From assembly GCA_019359495.1 (NCBI GenBank), contig JAHHHF010000070.1:62001-126000 (forward strand): a stretch of 64,000 nucleotides of DNA, read 5' to 3'. A program made the position numbers and the translations under genes. The DNA is from Goleter apudmare HA4340-LM2. GTDB lineage: Bacteria > Cyanobacteriota > Cyanobacteriia > Cyanobacteriales > Nostocaceae. Below the pieces are notes generated by a model. That model was not told where the DNA came from, ran no database searches, and saw only the letters and a list, made by a program, of their open reading frames with translations. The stretch's first letter is position 1, and the number at the start of each line of letters is the position of its first letter. Below are positions 54,168 to 62,600 of this stretch, piece after piece.

Positions 54168-54988
54168 CCGACATCATCGTGGGCGAAACGGTTAAAGAGG
54201 AAATCTAAGGCGTAGTTACGCAGCTTGTAATATTGTGGATCTTCCATAATGCGAGAGCGATCGCGCGGACGAGAAAAAGGAATTTCCATGACTTCACCAA
54301 TTTTGGCGTGTGGGCCGTTGGTCATCATCACTAGTTTATCTGCCAAAAACAACGCTTCATCGATGTCGTGGGTAATCATCAACACGGTACAACGATTTTC
54401 GTTCCAAATTTTCAGCAGTTCTTCCTGCAACTCTTCTTTGGTAATCGCGTCTAGTGCGCCAAAGGGTTCGTCTAAAATTAAGACTTTGGGACGAATGGCT
54501 AAAGCACGCGCTATAGAAACCCGTTGTCTCATACCGCCGGACATTTGGGTAGGTTTCTTTTCCATTGCATCACCTAACCCCACCATTGCTAGGTGTTCGC
54601 GGACGATTGACCGTTTTTCGGCTTCTATTTTGTTGGGGTAAACGGCGTTAACTGCTAGGTAGATGTTTTCAAATGCTGTGCGCCAAGGTAATAAGGCATA
54701 GTTTTGAAAGACTACCATTCTATCGGGGCCTGGCTTGGTGATGGGTTGACCTTCTAGTAAGACTTGGCCGGTGGTGGGAGTGTTAAAGCCTGACACCATA
54801 TTTAATAGGGTGGATTTTCCACAGCCAGAGTGACCGATGACGCAAATGAATTCACCTTTTTCTACGTTGAGGTTTACGCCGTCTAGGACGGTGAAGGGGC
54901 CTTTTTTGGTGGGGTAGACTTTGGTAACGTCTCTGATTTCTAAGAATGATCTGGAGGGGGATCTGAGGGTTGTGCTACGGTTTTGCAT
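54164..54988 (-). CDS. nrtD: Nitrate ABC transporter ATPase NrtD
   Basis: One of two ATPases of the NrtABCD nitrate/nitrite importer, at the inner face of the cytoplasmic membrane. 274 residues: Walker A GHSGCGKST, signature MSGGMRQRVSIARAL, Walker B VLILDEPFGALD and H-loop ITHDIDEALFLAD. A GPDRMVVFQNYALLPW Q-loop region is typical of NrtC/NrtD. The C-terminus ends FNRFAHDDVG; the stop TAA lies in sequence shared with the transposase remnant, so the last residue or two may be replaced. No narB follows. It is 102 bp downstream of nrtC and probably in the same transcript. Confidence 0.95.
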   Translation of the reverse strand: MQNRSTTLRSPSRSFLEIRDVTKVYPTKKGPFTVLDGVNLNVEKGEFICVIGHSGCGKSTLLNMVSGFNTPTTGQVLLEGQPITKPGPDRMVVFQNYALLPWRTAFENIYLAVNAVYPNKIEAEKRSIVREHLAMVGLGDAMEKKPTQMSGGMRQRVSIARALAIRPKVLILDEPFGALDAITKEELQEELLKIWNENRCTVLMITHDIDEALFLADKLVMMTNGPHAKIGEVMEIPFSRPRDRSRIMEDPQYYKLRNYALDFLFNRFAHDDVG

Positions 54989-55090
54989 GGTGATTTGAGG
55001 GGGGATTTTTAACGCAAAGGTTAGGGAGGGAAGCGCAGAGGTACGCGGAGAAGGAGGGTAAGCAGGGGGGTTCAGGGGCTCGTTTTTGAT
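54989..55090. repeat. Repeat-like spacer between nrtC and nrtD
   Basis: On the minus strand CTCCGCGTACCTCTGCGC is followed by CTTTGCGTT-type text. The same kind of sequence is in the flv1-nrtC spacer in the same orientation. It matches, from memory, a repeat scattered in Nostoc. Confidence 0.6.
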
Positions 55091-57094
55091 TTAAGCTACT
55101 CTTCTGGTGGGTGAGTCTAGGATGACTTCGGCTACGGAAACATCTCGTTTAATTTCTAGGCTGTTGAGGTAGGCGATGGGATCATCAGCATTAAAGGGTG
55201 TACCATCAAATAGCTGAATGGGTTGGCGGGTATAGCTGATATCTAAACCTAATTCTCTGGCGGCGGTGCTGAATATGCGGACGCTGCACACTCTTTCGAC
55301 GATTTCTACCCAGTTTCTAGGAAAGGGAGTGTCACCCCAACGGGCTAATTGACTCATGATCCACATTTGTTCGGTGCGACTGGGGCGATTAATTGCCGAC
55401 TCGGAGTAAAATTGATGGTGAGCATACTGACGTAGTGGATGGTCTAGATCACAAGAGAAACCGTTAGGGTCTTCTAGTTGGATGTATTCTAAATCGGTGC
55501 TAACGTAATCTCTACTTGCCAAAATTTGTCTAATTTCTTCGGCATTTTCGGGGTTAGCACAATACTGGCAGGCTTCTAGTAAGGCTTTGGTTAGGGCAAT
55601 ATAAGTATTAGGATATTTCTCTGCCCAATCTTCCCGCACACCGAGAACTTTACCGGGGTGTCCTAACCAAACTTCTAAGTCTGTGGCGATGGTAAAGCCT
55701 ACACCTTCCTCGGCGGCGCGGTAGTTCCAAGGTTCACCGACGCAGTAACCGTCAATGGTGGCGGCTTGCAAGTCGGCTACCATTTGGGCAGGAGGGATGG
55801 TTTTCATGTCTACATCTAAGTCGGGGTCAATTCCCCCAGCCGCTAACCAGTAACGTAGCAGTAAGTTGTGCATCGATGCGGGATGCACTACTCCCATGAT
55901 GTGGCGTTGTTCACGGGTACATAGCAGGTAATTTTTGAAGTCAGATAAGGTTCGCACACCTTGGTCATAAAAGCGTTTAGCTAAGGTGATGGCGTTACCG
56001 TTGCGAGTCATGGTGAGGGAGGTGACAACGGGCAGGGGTTTATTATTATGTCCTCCGAGTGTTAACCACATGGGCATTCCAGAAGGCATTTGTGCGGCAT
56101 CAATATAACCGCCAACCATACCATCAACGATACCGCGCCAGCTACTTTCCCGGATCAGGTTAACTTCATCTAAGCCGTGTTTGGTGAAGAAGCCTTTTTC
56201 TTTGGCTACTGCTAAGGGGGCGCAGGCGGTGAGGGGTAAGAAGCCAATTTCTAGGTTAACTTTTTCTAACCCATGCCTAGCCACATCTGCTATTTTGCGG
56301 GCGCGGATTTTCTTTACCCGTTTTTGCTGGTTGAGGAAGTAAATCATCTCACTCCGTAAGCTGTAGTAGCTTGGGTGTTCTACTACTTCCATGCGTTTAC
56401 GAGGGCGGGGGATATCAACTTCTAAGATGTCACCAATTTTCGATTCTGGCCCGTTGGTGAGCATGACTATTCTGTCAGATAACAGCACAGCTTCATCTAC
56501 GTCATGAGTTACCATGACGGCGGTAACTTCATTTTCTTCGCAGATTTGCATTAATTGTTCTTGTAAGTTACCCCGTGTCAGGGCATCTAATGCGCCGAAG
56601 GGTTCATCTAATAGTAGTAGTTTAGGACGAATTGCTAAAGCGCGGGCGATCGCCACTCGCTGCTTTTGTCCCCCCGATAACATTCCCGGCTGTTTATCTG
56701 CATGGGGACGCAAACCCACCATATCGATATGTTTTTCTACAATGGCCTTGCGTTCAGCTTCTGGCATTCCCCGCATGACTGAATCTACAGCTAGAGTAAT
56801 ATTTTCTCGCACTGTCCGCCAAGGCAACAAGGAATAATTTTGGAATACTACCATCCTATCTGGCCCTGGTTTGGTAATTCTTTGTCCTTCTAAAGTCACA
56901 ACACCTTCGCTTGGTAAATCTAAACCCGCAATCATATTTAATAAGGTGGATTTACCACAACCTGAGTGACCGATTAAAGAAACAAATTCTCCTTTTTTAA
57001 TTTGTAGGTCAATTCCTTTGAGGGCAATATATTGACCGCCGCCAGTGAGGTTAAATACTTTGTCAATTTGGTCAACAGCAACAAATGTAGGCAT
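55091..57094 (-). CDS. nrtC: Nitrate ABC transporter ATPase with fused binding domain NrtC
   Basis: Second ATPase of the nitrate importer. 667 residues: an ATPase domain (about 1-255) with GHSGCGKST, LSGGQKQRVAIARAL and LLLDEPFGALD, then a NrtA-like domain (about 280-660) opening LEIGFLPLTACAPLAVAKEK. The extra domain lets NrtC mediate ammonium-dependent inhibition of uptake in Synechococcus. The length and order are normal. nrtB is not directly upstream: 77 bp ahead lies flv1. NrtA and NrtB genes are 4.6 kb away on the same strand. Confidence 0.97.
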   Translation of the reverse strand: MPTFVAVDQIDKVFNLTGGGQYIALKGIDLQIKKGEFVSLIGHSGCGKSTLLNMIAGLDLPSEGVVTLEGQRITKPGPDRMVVFQNYSLLPWRTVRENITLAVDSVMRGMPEAERKAIVEKHIDMVGLRPHADKQPGMLSGGQKQRVAIARALAIRPKLLLLDEPFGALDALTRGNLQEQLMQICEENEVTAVMVTHDVDEAVLLSDRIVMLTNGPESKIGDILEVDIPRPRKRMEVVEHPSYYSLRSEMIYFLNQQKRVKKIRARKIADVARHGLEKVNLEIGFLPLTACAPLAVAKEKGFFTKHGLDEVNLIRESSWRGIVDGMVGGYIDAAQMPSGMPMWLTLGGHNNKPLPVVTSLTMTRNGNAITLAKRFYDQGVRTLSDFKNYLLCTREQRHIMGVVHPASMHNLLLRYWLAAGGIDPDLDVDMKTIPPAQMVADLQAATIDGYCVGEPWNYRAAEEGVGFTIATDLEVWLGHPGKVLGVREDWAEKYPNTYIALTKALLEACQYCANPENAEEIRQILASRDYVSTDLEYIQLEDPNGFSCDLDHPLRQYAHHQFYSESAINRPSRTEQMWIMSQLARWGDTPFPRNWVEIVERVCSVRIFSTAARELGLDISYTRQPIQLFDGTPFNADDPIAYLNSLEIKRDVSVAEVILDSPTRRVA

Positions 57095-57171
57095 AGTAAG
57101 TGGGGGGTTGAGGAGTGAGTTTTTAAACGCAAAGGAACGCTAAGGTTGGCGCAGAGGGAGGCGGAGTTTTA
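57095..57171. repeat. Repeat-like spacer between flv1 and nrtC
   Basis: On the minus strand CTCCGCCTCCCTCTGCGCC then CTTTGCGTT-type text, like the nrtC-nrtD spacer. No hairpin terminator or clear promoter seen in the 77 bp. Confidence 0.6.
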
Positions 57172-58908
57172 TTAAAAATAGCTGCCGGATTTACGGTATT
57201 CGAGGGCGGTTAGTCCTTCGTTTTCTAGGACTTCACCGTGATCTACTACTGCGTAAATTAACCATCTGTCACCGCATTTAATTTGGTTTTGAACTGTGCA
57301 TTCTAAATAGGACAATGCTTCGGTGAGAATGAGACAACCGTTAACAGCAACTTTTGTAGCCAGATTAATGAATGGGTTATCTCCTAAGGTGCTTTGGCGG
57401 GAAAAATAGCGGCGGACATTTCTACCTTCTTTGAGAATATTCAGTACAAATTTATCGCCGGGATGACACATTAAATCTGCGTTCTGTTCATCAGCAACAG
57501 CAATCATGATTCCTGGGGGGTTAAAGGTGGCTTGAGATACCCACGAAGTTAAAACGCCTTTGTGGGTGTCTTCATCACGAGTTGTCACTACACACAAAGA
57601 ACCAATAATCCGCCCTACTGCTTGTTCAGTACGATCTACATGGGTTTCTGTAACAACTTGGCGGGTAGTCCGCAATTTTTTGGTTTTCTTCAAGTTTTGG
57701 GCAAAGGTTGCACCGGCTTGTTGACATTGTTGAAGAACTTCGGCTGTAGGAGTGAAGCGGACGCGAATTGATTCAAATCCTAAACGATAATTGGCATCTT
57801 TGAGTTTGTTTTCTATTAAGTCAATGGCTTCTCCACTCCAGCCGTAAGAACCAAACACTGCGGCTAATTTGGTTTTCGCTGCTGTGGCTAAAATTATTCC
57901 TAAAGCAGTTTGAATTTGAGTTGGTGCATGGCCGCCTAAGGTGGGTGAGCCAATAATAAATCCGTCGCTTGCTTCGACAATGCGGGTAATTTCGGCGGTA
58001 TCAGCTAGTTCACAGTTAATAGATTCGACATTAACTCCATTTTCAATTAAACCTTGCGCGATCGCATTTGCTAAAACTGCTGTATTTCCATAAGCAGAAG
58101 CATAAAGTAACGCCACGCTTAATTCTTGAGATTTCTGCCCTTGACACCATTGGCGGTAATCATAAGTAAATCGGCTGAGGCTGTAACGCACAACTGGCCC
58201 ATGAGCAGGAGCGTAAGATTTGGCAGGGAAAGCCGAAAACTTTTCTAAAGCAACTTCTACTTGTTTGGCTTGGGGTGCATGGAGACAGTCAAAATAGTAA
58301 CGCCGTTCCGCGTCTAAAGTTTTCCAGTCTTCATCAAATAAGGTATCTTCGCAAATATGCGCGCCAAAAAATTTGTCTGTATAGAGAATCTTGGTAGCTG
58401 AATCATAAGTGCAGAGTCCATCAGCCCAACGGGGAGTCGGTACGCTAACAAATGTAAGATGATGTCCCTGTCCTAAATCTAGAGTATCTTCAGAGCGCAC
58501 AGCTTGAATGCGTGATTCCCACTCAGGAAAAGCCGCTTTGAGTGCATTAGCCCCAGGGCGAGAACAAATTAAGGTGACTTGAGGAACTTGAGAGAGTAAT
58601 ACTTGCAAAGTCGCTCTCCGGTTCGGGTTGACATGACCGAGAACAATGTAATCTAGGGTGGTGAAATCTAGATGTTGCCCTAGTTCCTGGAGGTAAATTT
58701 CCGTAAAAGATTCACCAGGGGGATCAATTAAGGCTTTTTTATCAGCTTGGATGAGATAAGAATTAGCTGTAGTTCCCTTTTGGCGGGAATACTCAACCTC
58801 AAATTTTAGTCTCTCCCAAGTCCGCGATCGCAAAATTAATGTATTATTACCAATTTCAGCAACCTGAACATCTCTTTGACGATTAGTAGTTACAGTATTA
58901 GCGGACAT
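57172..58908 (-). CDS. flv1: Flavodiiron protein, Flv1 type
   Basis: With Flv3, reduces O2 to water using photosystem I electrons. About 578 residues from ATG 58908, which has GAGAGG 6 bases upstream; the ATG at 58935 is a weaker alternative. Domains: beta-lactamase-like (about 15-260), flavodoxin (about 275-410, LLYASAYGNTAVLANAIA) and the flavin-reductase domain special to cyanobacteria (about 430-578, GRIIGSLCVVTTRDE). The di-iron motif is H-V-N-P-N-R instead of H-x-E-x-D-H, which marks the Flv1/Flv2 class that partners Flv3/Flv4. Third gene of flv3-psiE-flv1, then nrtC. Vegetative or heterocyst form cannot be told. Confidence 0.95.
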   Translation of the reverse strand: MSANTVTTNRQRDVQVAEIGNNTLILRSRTWERLKFEVEYSRQKGTTANSYLIQADKKALIDPPGESFTEIYLQELGQHLDFTTLDYIVLGHVNPNRRATLQVLLSQVPQVTLICSRPGANALKAAFPEWESRIQAVRSEDTLDLGQGHHLTFVSVPTPRWADGLCTYDSATKILYTDKFFGAHICEDTLFDEDWKTLDAERRYYFDCLHAPQAKQVEVALEKFSAFPAKSYAPAHGPVVRYSLSRFTYDYRQWCQGQKSQELSVALLYASAYGNTAVLANAIAQGLIENGVNVESINCELADTAEITRIVEASDGFIIGSPTLGGHAPTQIQTALGIILATAAKTKLAAVFGSYGWSGEAIDLIENKLKDANYRLGFESIRVRFTPTAEVLQQCQQAGATFAQNLKKTKKLRTTRQVVTETHVDRTEQAVGRIIGSLCVVTTRDEDTHKGVLTSWVSQATFNPPGIMIAVADEQNADLMCHPGDKFVLNILKEGRNVRRYFSRQSTLGDNPFINLATKVAVNGCLILTEALSYLECTVQNQIKCGDRWLIYAVVDHGEVLENEGLTALEYRKSGSYF

Positions 58909-58934
58909 AGTAACCTCTCTTTGGGCATTGGGCA

Positions 58935-59441
58935 TTACGAATTACGAATTAATTCCGATTTGCCTCGGTTCTTATAACGTTTAGATACTGCTTGTTCTGG
59001 ATCAATACCTTCAAAGGTGGGGGGTAGCCAGACGCGCAGAATTAGTAAGACTCCTAGAACTAATAAGAAAGCGCAAGTCGCTAAAACCTGAGTCCAATTG
59101 GTTTCTAAAACACCTTTAACAATCACTTCTCGTAATGCCGAAACAATGGCAACTTCCACAGCTACCCCAATAGATACTCGATGTTCCTGGAGGTAAATAA
59201 TTAGCAGTCGGAATAACTCAACTAAGATTAGTAAAAAGAGAATATCGGCGGTGACAGCATTAAAATCTAGGGGCGGAAGTAAGGAGAGAAACATATCTCT
59301 CACCTGAATTACCATGAAGCTAAATAAACCAATACACAGACAAATCACTATCACATCTTGAATAAATTCCAAGGTTCGCACGACACGTCCCCGATTAATT
59401 TCATACATGGGGATTGAGTTATTTTCAGCAGGATTGTACAT
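58935..59441 (-). CDS. PsiE-like membrane protein
   Basis: About 168 residues from ATG 59441 (MYNPAENNS); MYEINRG from 59405 is an alternative. Four transmembrane helices: VIVICLCIGLFSFMVIQV, ADILFLLILVELFRLLIIYL, VGVAVEVAIVSALREVIVKG region, and VLATCAFLLVLGVLLILRVWL. L-V-E-L-F-R-L-L and S-A-L-R-E-V are typical of the phosphate-starvation-inducible PsiE family. Function unknown. It lies between flv3 and flv1 with gaps of 42 and 26 bp, so it is part of that operon and may act with the flavodiiron pair at the membrane. Confidence 0.85.
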   Translation of the reverse strand: MYNPAENNSIPMYEINRGRVVRTLEFIQDVIVICLCIGLFSFMVIQVRDMFLSLLPPLDFNAVTADILFLLILVELFRLLIIYLQEHRVSIGVAVEVAIVSALREVIVKGVLETNWTQVLATCAFLLVLGVLLILRVWLPPTFEGIDPEQAVSKRYKNRGKSELIRNS

Positions 59442-59483
59442 GGCTTTTTGTGAGGAGTAGGGGCAGGGGGAACAATTCACAAA

Positions 59484-61217
59484 TTAGTAATGATTACCAA
59501 CTTTGCGATGATGGACGGCGGTTAGTGCATTTACTTCGGCAACTCGTCCGGTTTGAACGGTGCTATAAATCACCCAATGATCTCCACAATCCATGCGGCT
59601 GGTGATTTCACATTCCATGTAAGCTAGAGCTTCAGCTAAAATAGGCGATTCATTGGTAGCAGCCGGATATATTTTGACTCCAGCAAAGCGATCTGCACCA
59701 GGAGCAAAACGCTTGAGGAAATGTTTCATCAATCCTTGATATCTGCCTTCTTCTAAGACATTTAAGACAAAGCGATCGCCTACGTGCATTAATGATTCTA
59801 TTGCTCGATCTTTGGCAACTGCAACTGCTACTCCCAAGGGGTTAAGACTTGCTTGTGTCACCCAAGAAGCTAGCATTGCACTTTGAACGTCTCCTTTTTT
59901 GGCGGTGATAATATACAATCCTGTGCTAATGCGCCCTAGGGATTTTTCGATTTCGCTATTCAGAGATTTGATTTGTTTAATTGTGCGATCGCGATTTAAC
60001 CATTGCCCTAGATCCGTTCCTGCTTCATCACATAATTGCTCTATGACTTTGGTGGGAGTTTCCTTCACTAAAATCGGGGGAAAAGCTTCAGTTAATCCCA
60101 GTTCTTGAAACTTATTACGTAATGGGTAAACGGGTTCATCTTCTCCGCCTCCCGACTCTAATAAGCCAATTGCTTGTTTATTATGAGCAGCAGCCAAGAT
60201 AGTGTTTAAAGCTACTTGAGCTACAACTGAAGATTGGGGAGGCATGGCAATCACTAAACCAGCCGCTTGTGCAACTAATTCTCTGATTTCTTGGGGTTCG
60301 GCATCATTCAGAGCTACTAATTCTATTGCCACACCTGTTTTTGCACTACCGGCGGCGATCGCTCTCACTAAATTCTCGCTATAAGCATAATCTTCAACAT
60401 AAAATAAAGCAACAAATGTCTCTGTTTTAGTTTGACTTAAACTCCAATTTTGATAACGATCAATCCATTCCGAAATATAGTTTTTTAGTAAAGGTCCATG
60501 ACCTGTGGCAACTGTTTTTATTTCTAACTTTTCAATCCGCTTTAAAGCTGCCAAAACAGACCGCGCATTTGGCCCCATAAGACAGTCATAATAATATGCA
60601 AAATCTTCTTCGATTACAGTGAAATTCTCATCATAGGTGTGATCATCACAGTAGTGCATTCCAAACACATCACAGGTGTAAAGAATGCTAGTTTTATGGT
60701 CATAAGTGAAGATTGTATCAGGCCAATGTAAGTTAGGCGCAGAAATAAATTCTAATTCGTGTCCATTGCCCAAATCTAGCCGTTCTCCACTTTTTACCAG
60801 CATTGATTTAAAGGGCTGGTGAACCATGTCTTCTAAAAATTTTATAGCTACTTTAGCACCAACAACAGTAATATCAGGAGCTACTTGCAAAATATCTTTA
60901 ACTAAACCACTATGATCTGGTTCAGTGTGACTAATAATCAAATAATCAATCTGATTTACGTCGATTAATCCTGTAATTATTTCCAGATACAATTGCTCAA
61001 ATTTGCGGTGAGAAGTATCAACTAAGGCAACTTTCTCGCCTTGAATTAAGAAAGAATTATAAGTCGTGCCATTCCTTAAACCAAACTCAATATCAAAACG
61101 TTCTCTATCCCAATCTAGACAACGAATAGCAGTTGTTTGAGAGGCAATTTCCACAGTTTCAATTGTCAATCTTCCAGGGTTGGGTTTAACTTGATTAAGT
61201 TGTGTGAGTGCGGTCAT
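59484..61217 (-). CDS. flv3: Flavodiiron protein, Flv3 type
   Basis: Partner of Flv1 in light-driven O2 reduction. 577 residues with the same three domains. The di-iron ligands are intact: HTEPDH in LIISHTEPDHSGLV, His in APNLHWPD, Asp in TCDVFGMHYCDD and the last His in ATGHGPLLKN. The flavodoxin domain begins VALFYVEDYAYSENLVRAI, where the FMN loop is less canonical than usual; the reductase domain follows GRISTGLYIITAKKGD. First gene of the flv3-psiE-flv1 group. The 498-bp gap to nrtB upstream must hold its promoter. Confidence 0.96.
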   Translation of the reverse strand: MTALTQLNQVKPNPGRLTIETVEIASQTTAIRCLDWDRERFDIEFGLRNGTTYNSFLIQGEKVALVDTSHRKFEQLYLEIITGLIDVNQIDYLIISHTEPDHSGLVKDILQVAPDITVVGAKVAIKFLEDMVHQPFKSMLVKSGERLDLGNGHELEFISAPNLHWPDTIFTYDHKTSILYTCDVFGMHYCDDHTYDENFTVIEEDFAYYYDCLMGPNARSVLAALKRIEKLEIKTVATGHGPLLKNYISEWIDRYQNWSLSQTKTETFVALFYVEDYAYSENLVRAIAAGSAKTGVAIELVALNDAEPQEIRELVAQAAGLVIAMPPQSSVVAQVALNTILAAAHNKQAIGLLESGGGEDEPVYPLRNKFQELGLTEAFPPILVKETPTKVIEQLCDEAGTDLGQWLNRDRTIKQIKSLNSEIEKSLGRISTGLYIITAKKGDVQSAMLASWVTQASLNPLGVAVAVAKDRAIESLMHVGDRFVLNVLEEGRYQGLMKHFLKRFAPGADRFAGVKIYPAATNESPILAEALAYMECEITSRMDCGDHWVIYSTVQTGRVAEVNALTAVHHRKVGNHY

Positions 61218-61455
61218 TAGTTTTATCCAAAATATATTATGTAGAGTAGAGTGAGTTTTCTTATCTCTTATGTTTACTTAAAAAAAAGAATTAGTAAAAT
61301 GCTAATTTCTAAAGCTATTGATTAGTAAAATTTATTATTTACGGAATTAAATAACCATTGTAATAAATCAATGTTTATCATTAGTTTCATACCCAAAATA
61401 TAGATAAGCATTTCTGAGAAAGTCGAATTTTGGTGATAAGGGCTGATAAATATGA

Positions 61456-61625
61456 CTAAGAGGTTGTTTGAAAAGTAATTGGCTGTGATTTTAAGCACTT
61501 ATCGATTCCCTCTAACTCTCATTGAAAAGGGGAAAATAGAATCAAAATCCCTCTTTTTAAGGGGAATTTAGGGGAATCTAAAAGTATTTCATACATCATT
61601 AGGTTTTTTTCAAATATTCTCTTAG
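61456..61625. mobile_element. MITE-like element, about 170 bp, between nrtB and flv3
   Basis: Imperfect terminal inverted repeats of about 20 bp, CTAAGAGGTTGTTTGAAAAG at the left end and its complement-like form ending CTCTTAG at 61625. Inside are repeated CCCCTTTTTAAG-type stretches. No coding capacity. Elements of this text are, from memory, frequent in Nostoc. Confidence 0.7.
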
Positions 61626-61675
61626 ATTCAGCATCAAAATAAGCTATGAGAGATAAACTGACGAGTCTTAATTCA

Positions 61676-61709
61676 GTTAACAGTTAACAGTTGACTGTTA
61701 ACTGTTAAC
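61676..61709. terminator. Perfect palindrome after nrtB
   Basis: GTTAACAGTTAACAG-TTGA-CTGTTAACTGTTAAC, 15-bp arms, starting 6 bases after the nrtB stop on the minus strand. Very AT-rich arms with no T-run after it; it may end nrtAB mRNA or protect its 3' end. Confidence 0.65.
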
Positions 61710-61715
61710 CATCAA

Positions 61716-62555
61716 TTACTTTTGTTCTGTCGGTAAAATCAGGTTTTGAATCCAAGCCATGAGTTTATCTAGTAACAAACCCACTACACCGATGTAGACT
61801 AGTGCCAAAATAATTTCGCTGATGTAGTTGTTCTGATAGGCATCCCAGATAAAGAAACCGATACCGACAATACCTGACATCACAATTTCGGCGGCGATAA
61901 TTGCTAACCAAGCTAAACCGATCGCAATTCTCAACCCGGTAAAAATGTAGGGTAAAGCAGCAGGAATGAGAATATTAAAAAAATAGTCTTTTTTGGAAAG
62001 TTGCAGCACTTTAGCAACGTTGTTATAGTCTTGGGGAATTTCTTTCACGCCTACAGCCGTGTTAATGAGAATCGGCCAAATTGCGGTGATAAAGATGACA
62101 AACAAAGCGGCAGGTTCGTTTTGCCTTAAAGCTGCCAAAGAAATAGGTACCCAAGCTAAAGGCGGTACAGTTCGCAACAACTGAAACAGAGGATCTAAAG
62201 CTTTAGATATGGTTTTATTCACACCAATCGCAATGCCTAAAGCAATACCAATCACGGCAGCTAAAGAGTAACCAATGGCTACCCGTTGCAGACTAGCCCA
62301 AATCTGCCAAAATAATCCTTTATCAATGCCACCTTTATCATAAAAGGGATACAAAATCAAAATCCAAGTGTCTTGTATAACCTTAATTGGCCCTGGTAAT
62401 GTCGCGCCAGGAGTCCAAGAAAATAATTGCCAGATAGCGAGAAAAATTGCGATCGCCATAATCGGCGGAACAAGTTCAGGAAATTGCTTTTGCAATCGAG
62501 ATATGAAACTGTTATCTAATTTAGGGTTTGCCGGCCTTCGTTGTGCGAGTGTCAT
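61716..62555 (-). CDS. nrtB: Nitrate ABC transporter permease NrtB
   Basis: Membrane channel of the NrtABCD importer. 279 residues, the usual length, with six hydrophobic segments and the permease loop (EAA-type) in PQDYNNVAKVLQLSKKDYFFNILIPAALPY followed by TGLRIAIGLAWLAIIAAE, where G of the EAA-G region contacts the ATPase. The N-terminus LPGPIKVIQDTW is typical of nitrate/taurine-type permeases. nrtA is 45 bp upstream on the same strand. Normally nrtC follows; here flv3 does, after 498 bp. Confidence 0.96.
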   Translation of the reverse strand: MTLAQRRPANPKLDNSFISRLQKQFPELVPPIMAIAIFLAIWQLFSWTPGATLPGPIKVIQDTWILILYPFYDKGGIDKGLFWQIWASLQRVAIGYSLAAVIGIALGIAIGVNKTISKALDPLFQLLRTVPPLAWVPISLAALRQNEPAALFVIFITAIWPILINTAVGVKEIPQDYNNVAKVLQLSKKDYFFNILIPAALPYIFTGLRIAIGLAWLAIIAAEIVMSGIVGIGFFIWDAYQNNYISEIILALVYIGVVGLLLDKLMAWIQNLILPTEQK

Positions 62556-62600
62556 AAACTTCTTTCTCCTAACTAATGACTAATGACTCTTGAGCTTTGA

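Larger units (their letters stand above)
61218..61715. promoter_or_regulatory. flv3 promoter region and nrtB-flv3 junction
   Basis: Holds, from right to left, a perfect 15-bp-arm palindrome, a 170-bp MITE and about 240 bp of AT-rich sequence before flv3. I searched by eye for the NtcA box GTA-N8-TAC between 61218 and 61460 and found no exact match. Confidence 0.6.

Noticed and set aside
61218-61460. NtcA box before flv3
   Set aside because: Several GTA triplets occur but none has TAC exactly eight bases later; the nearest candidate has a 12-base spacer.
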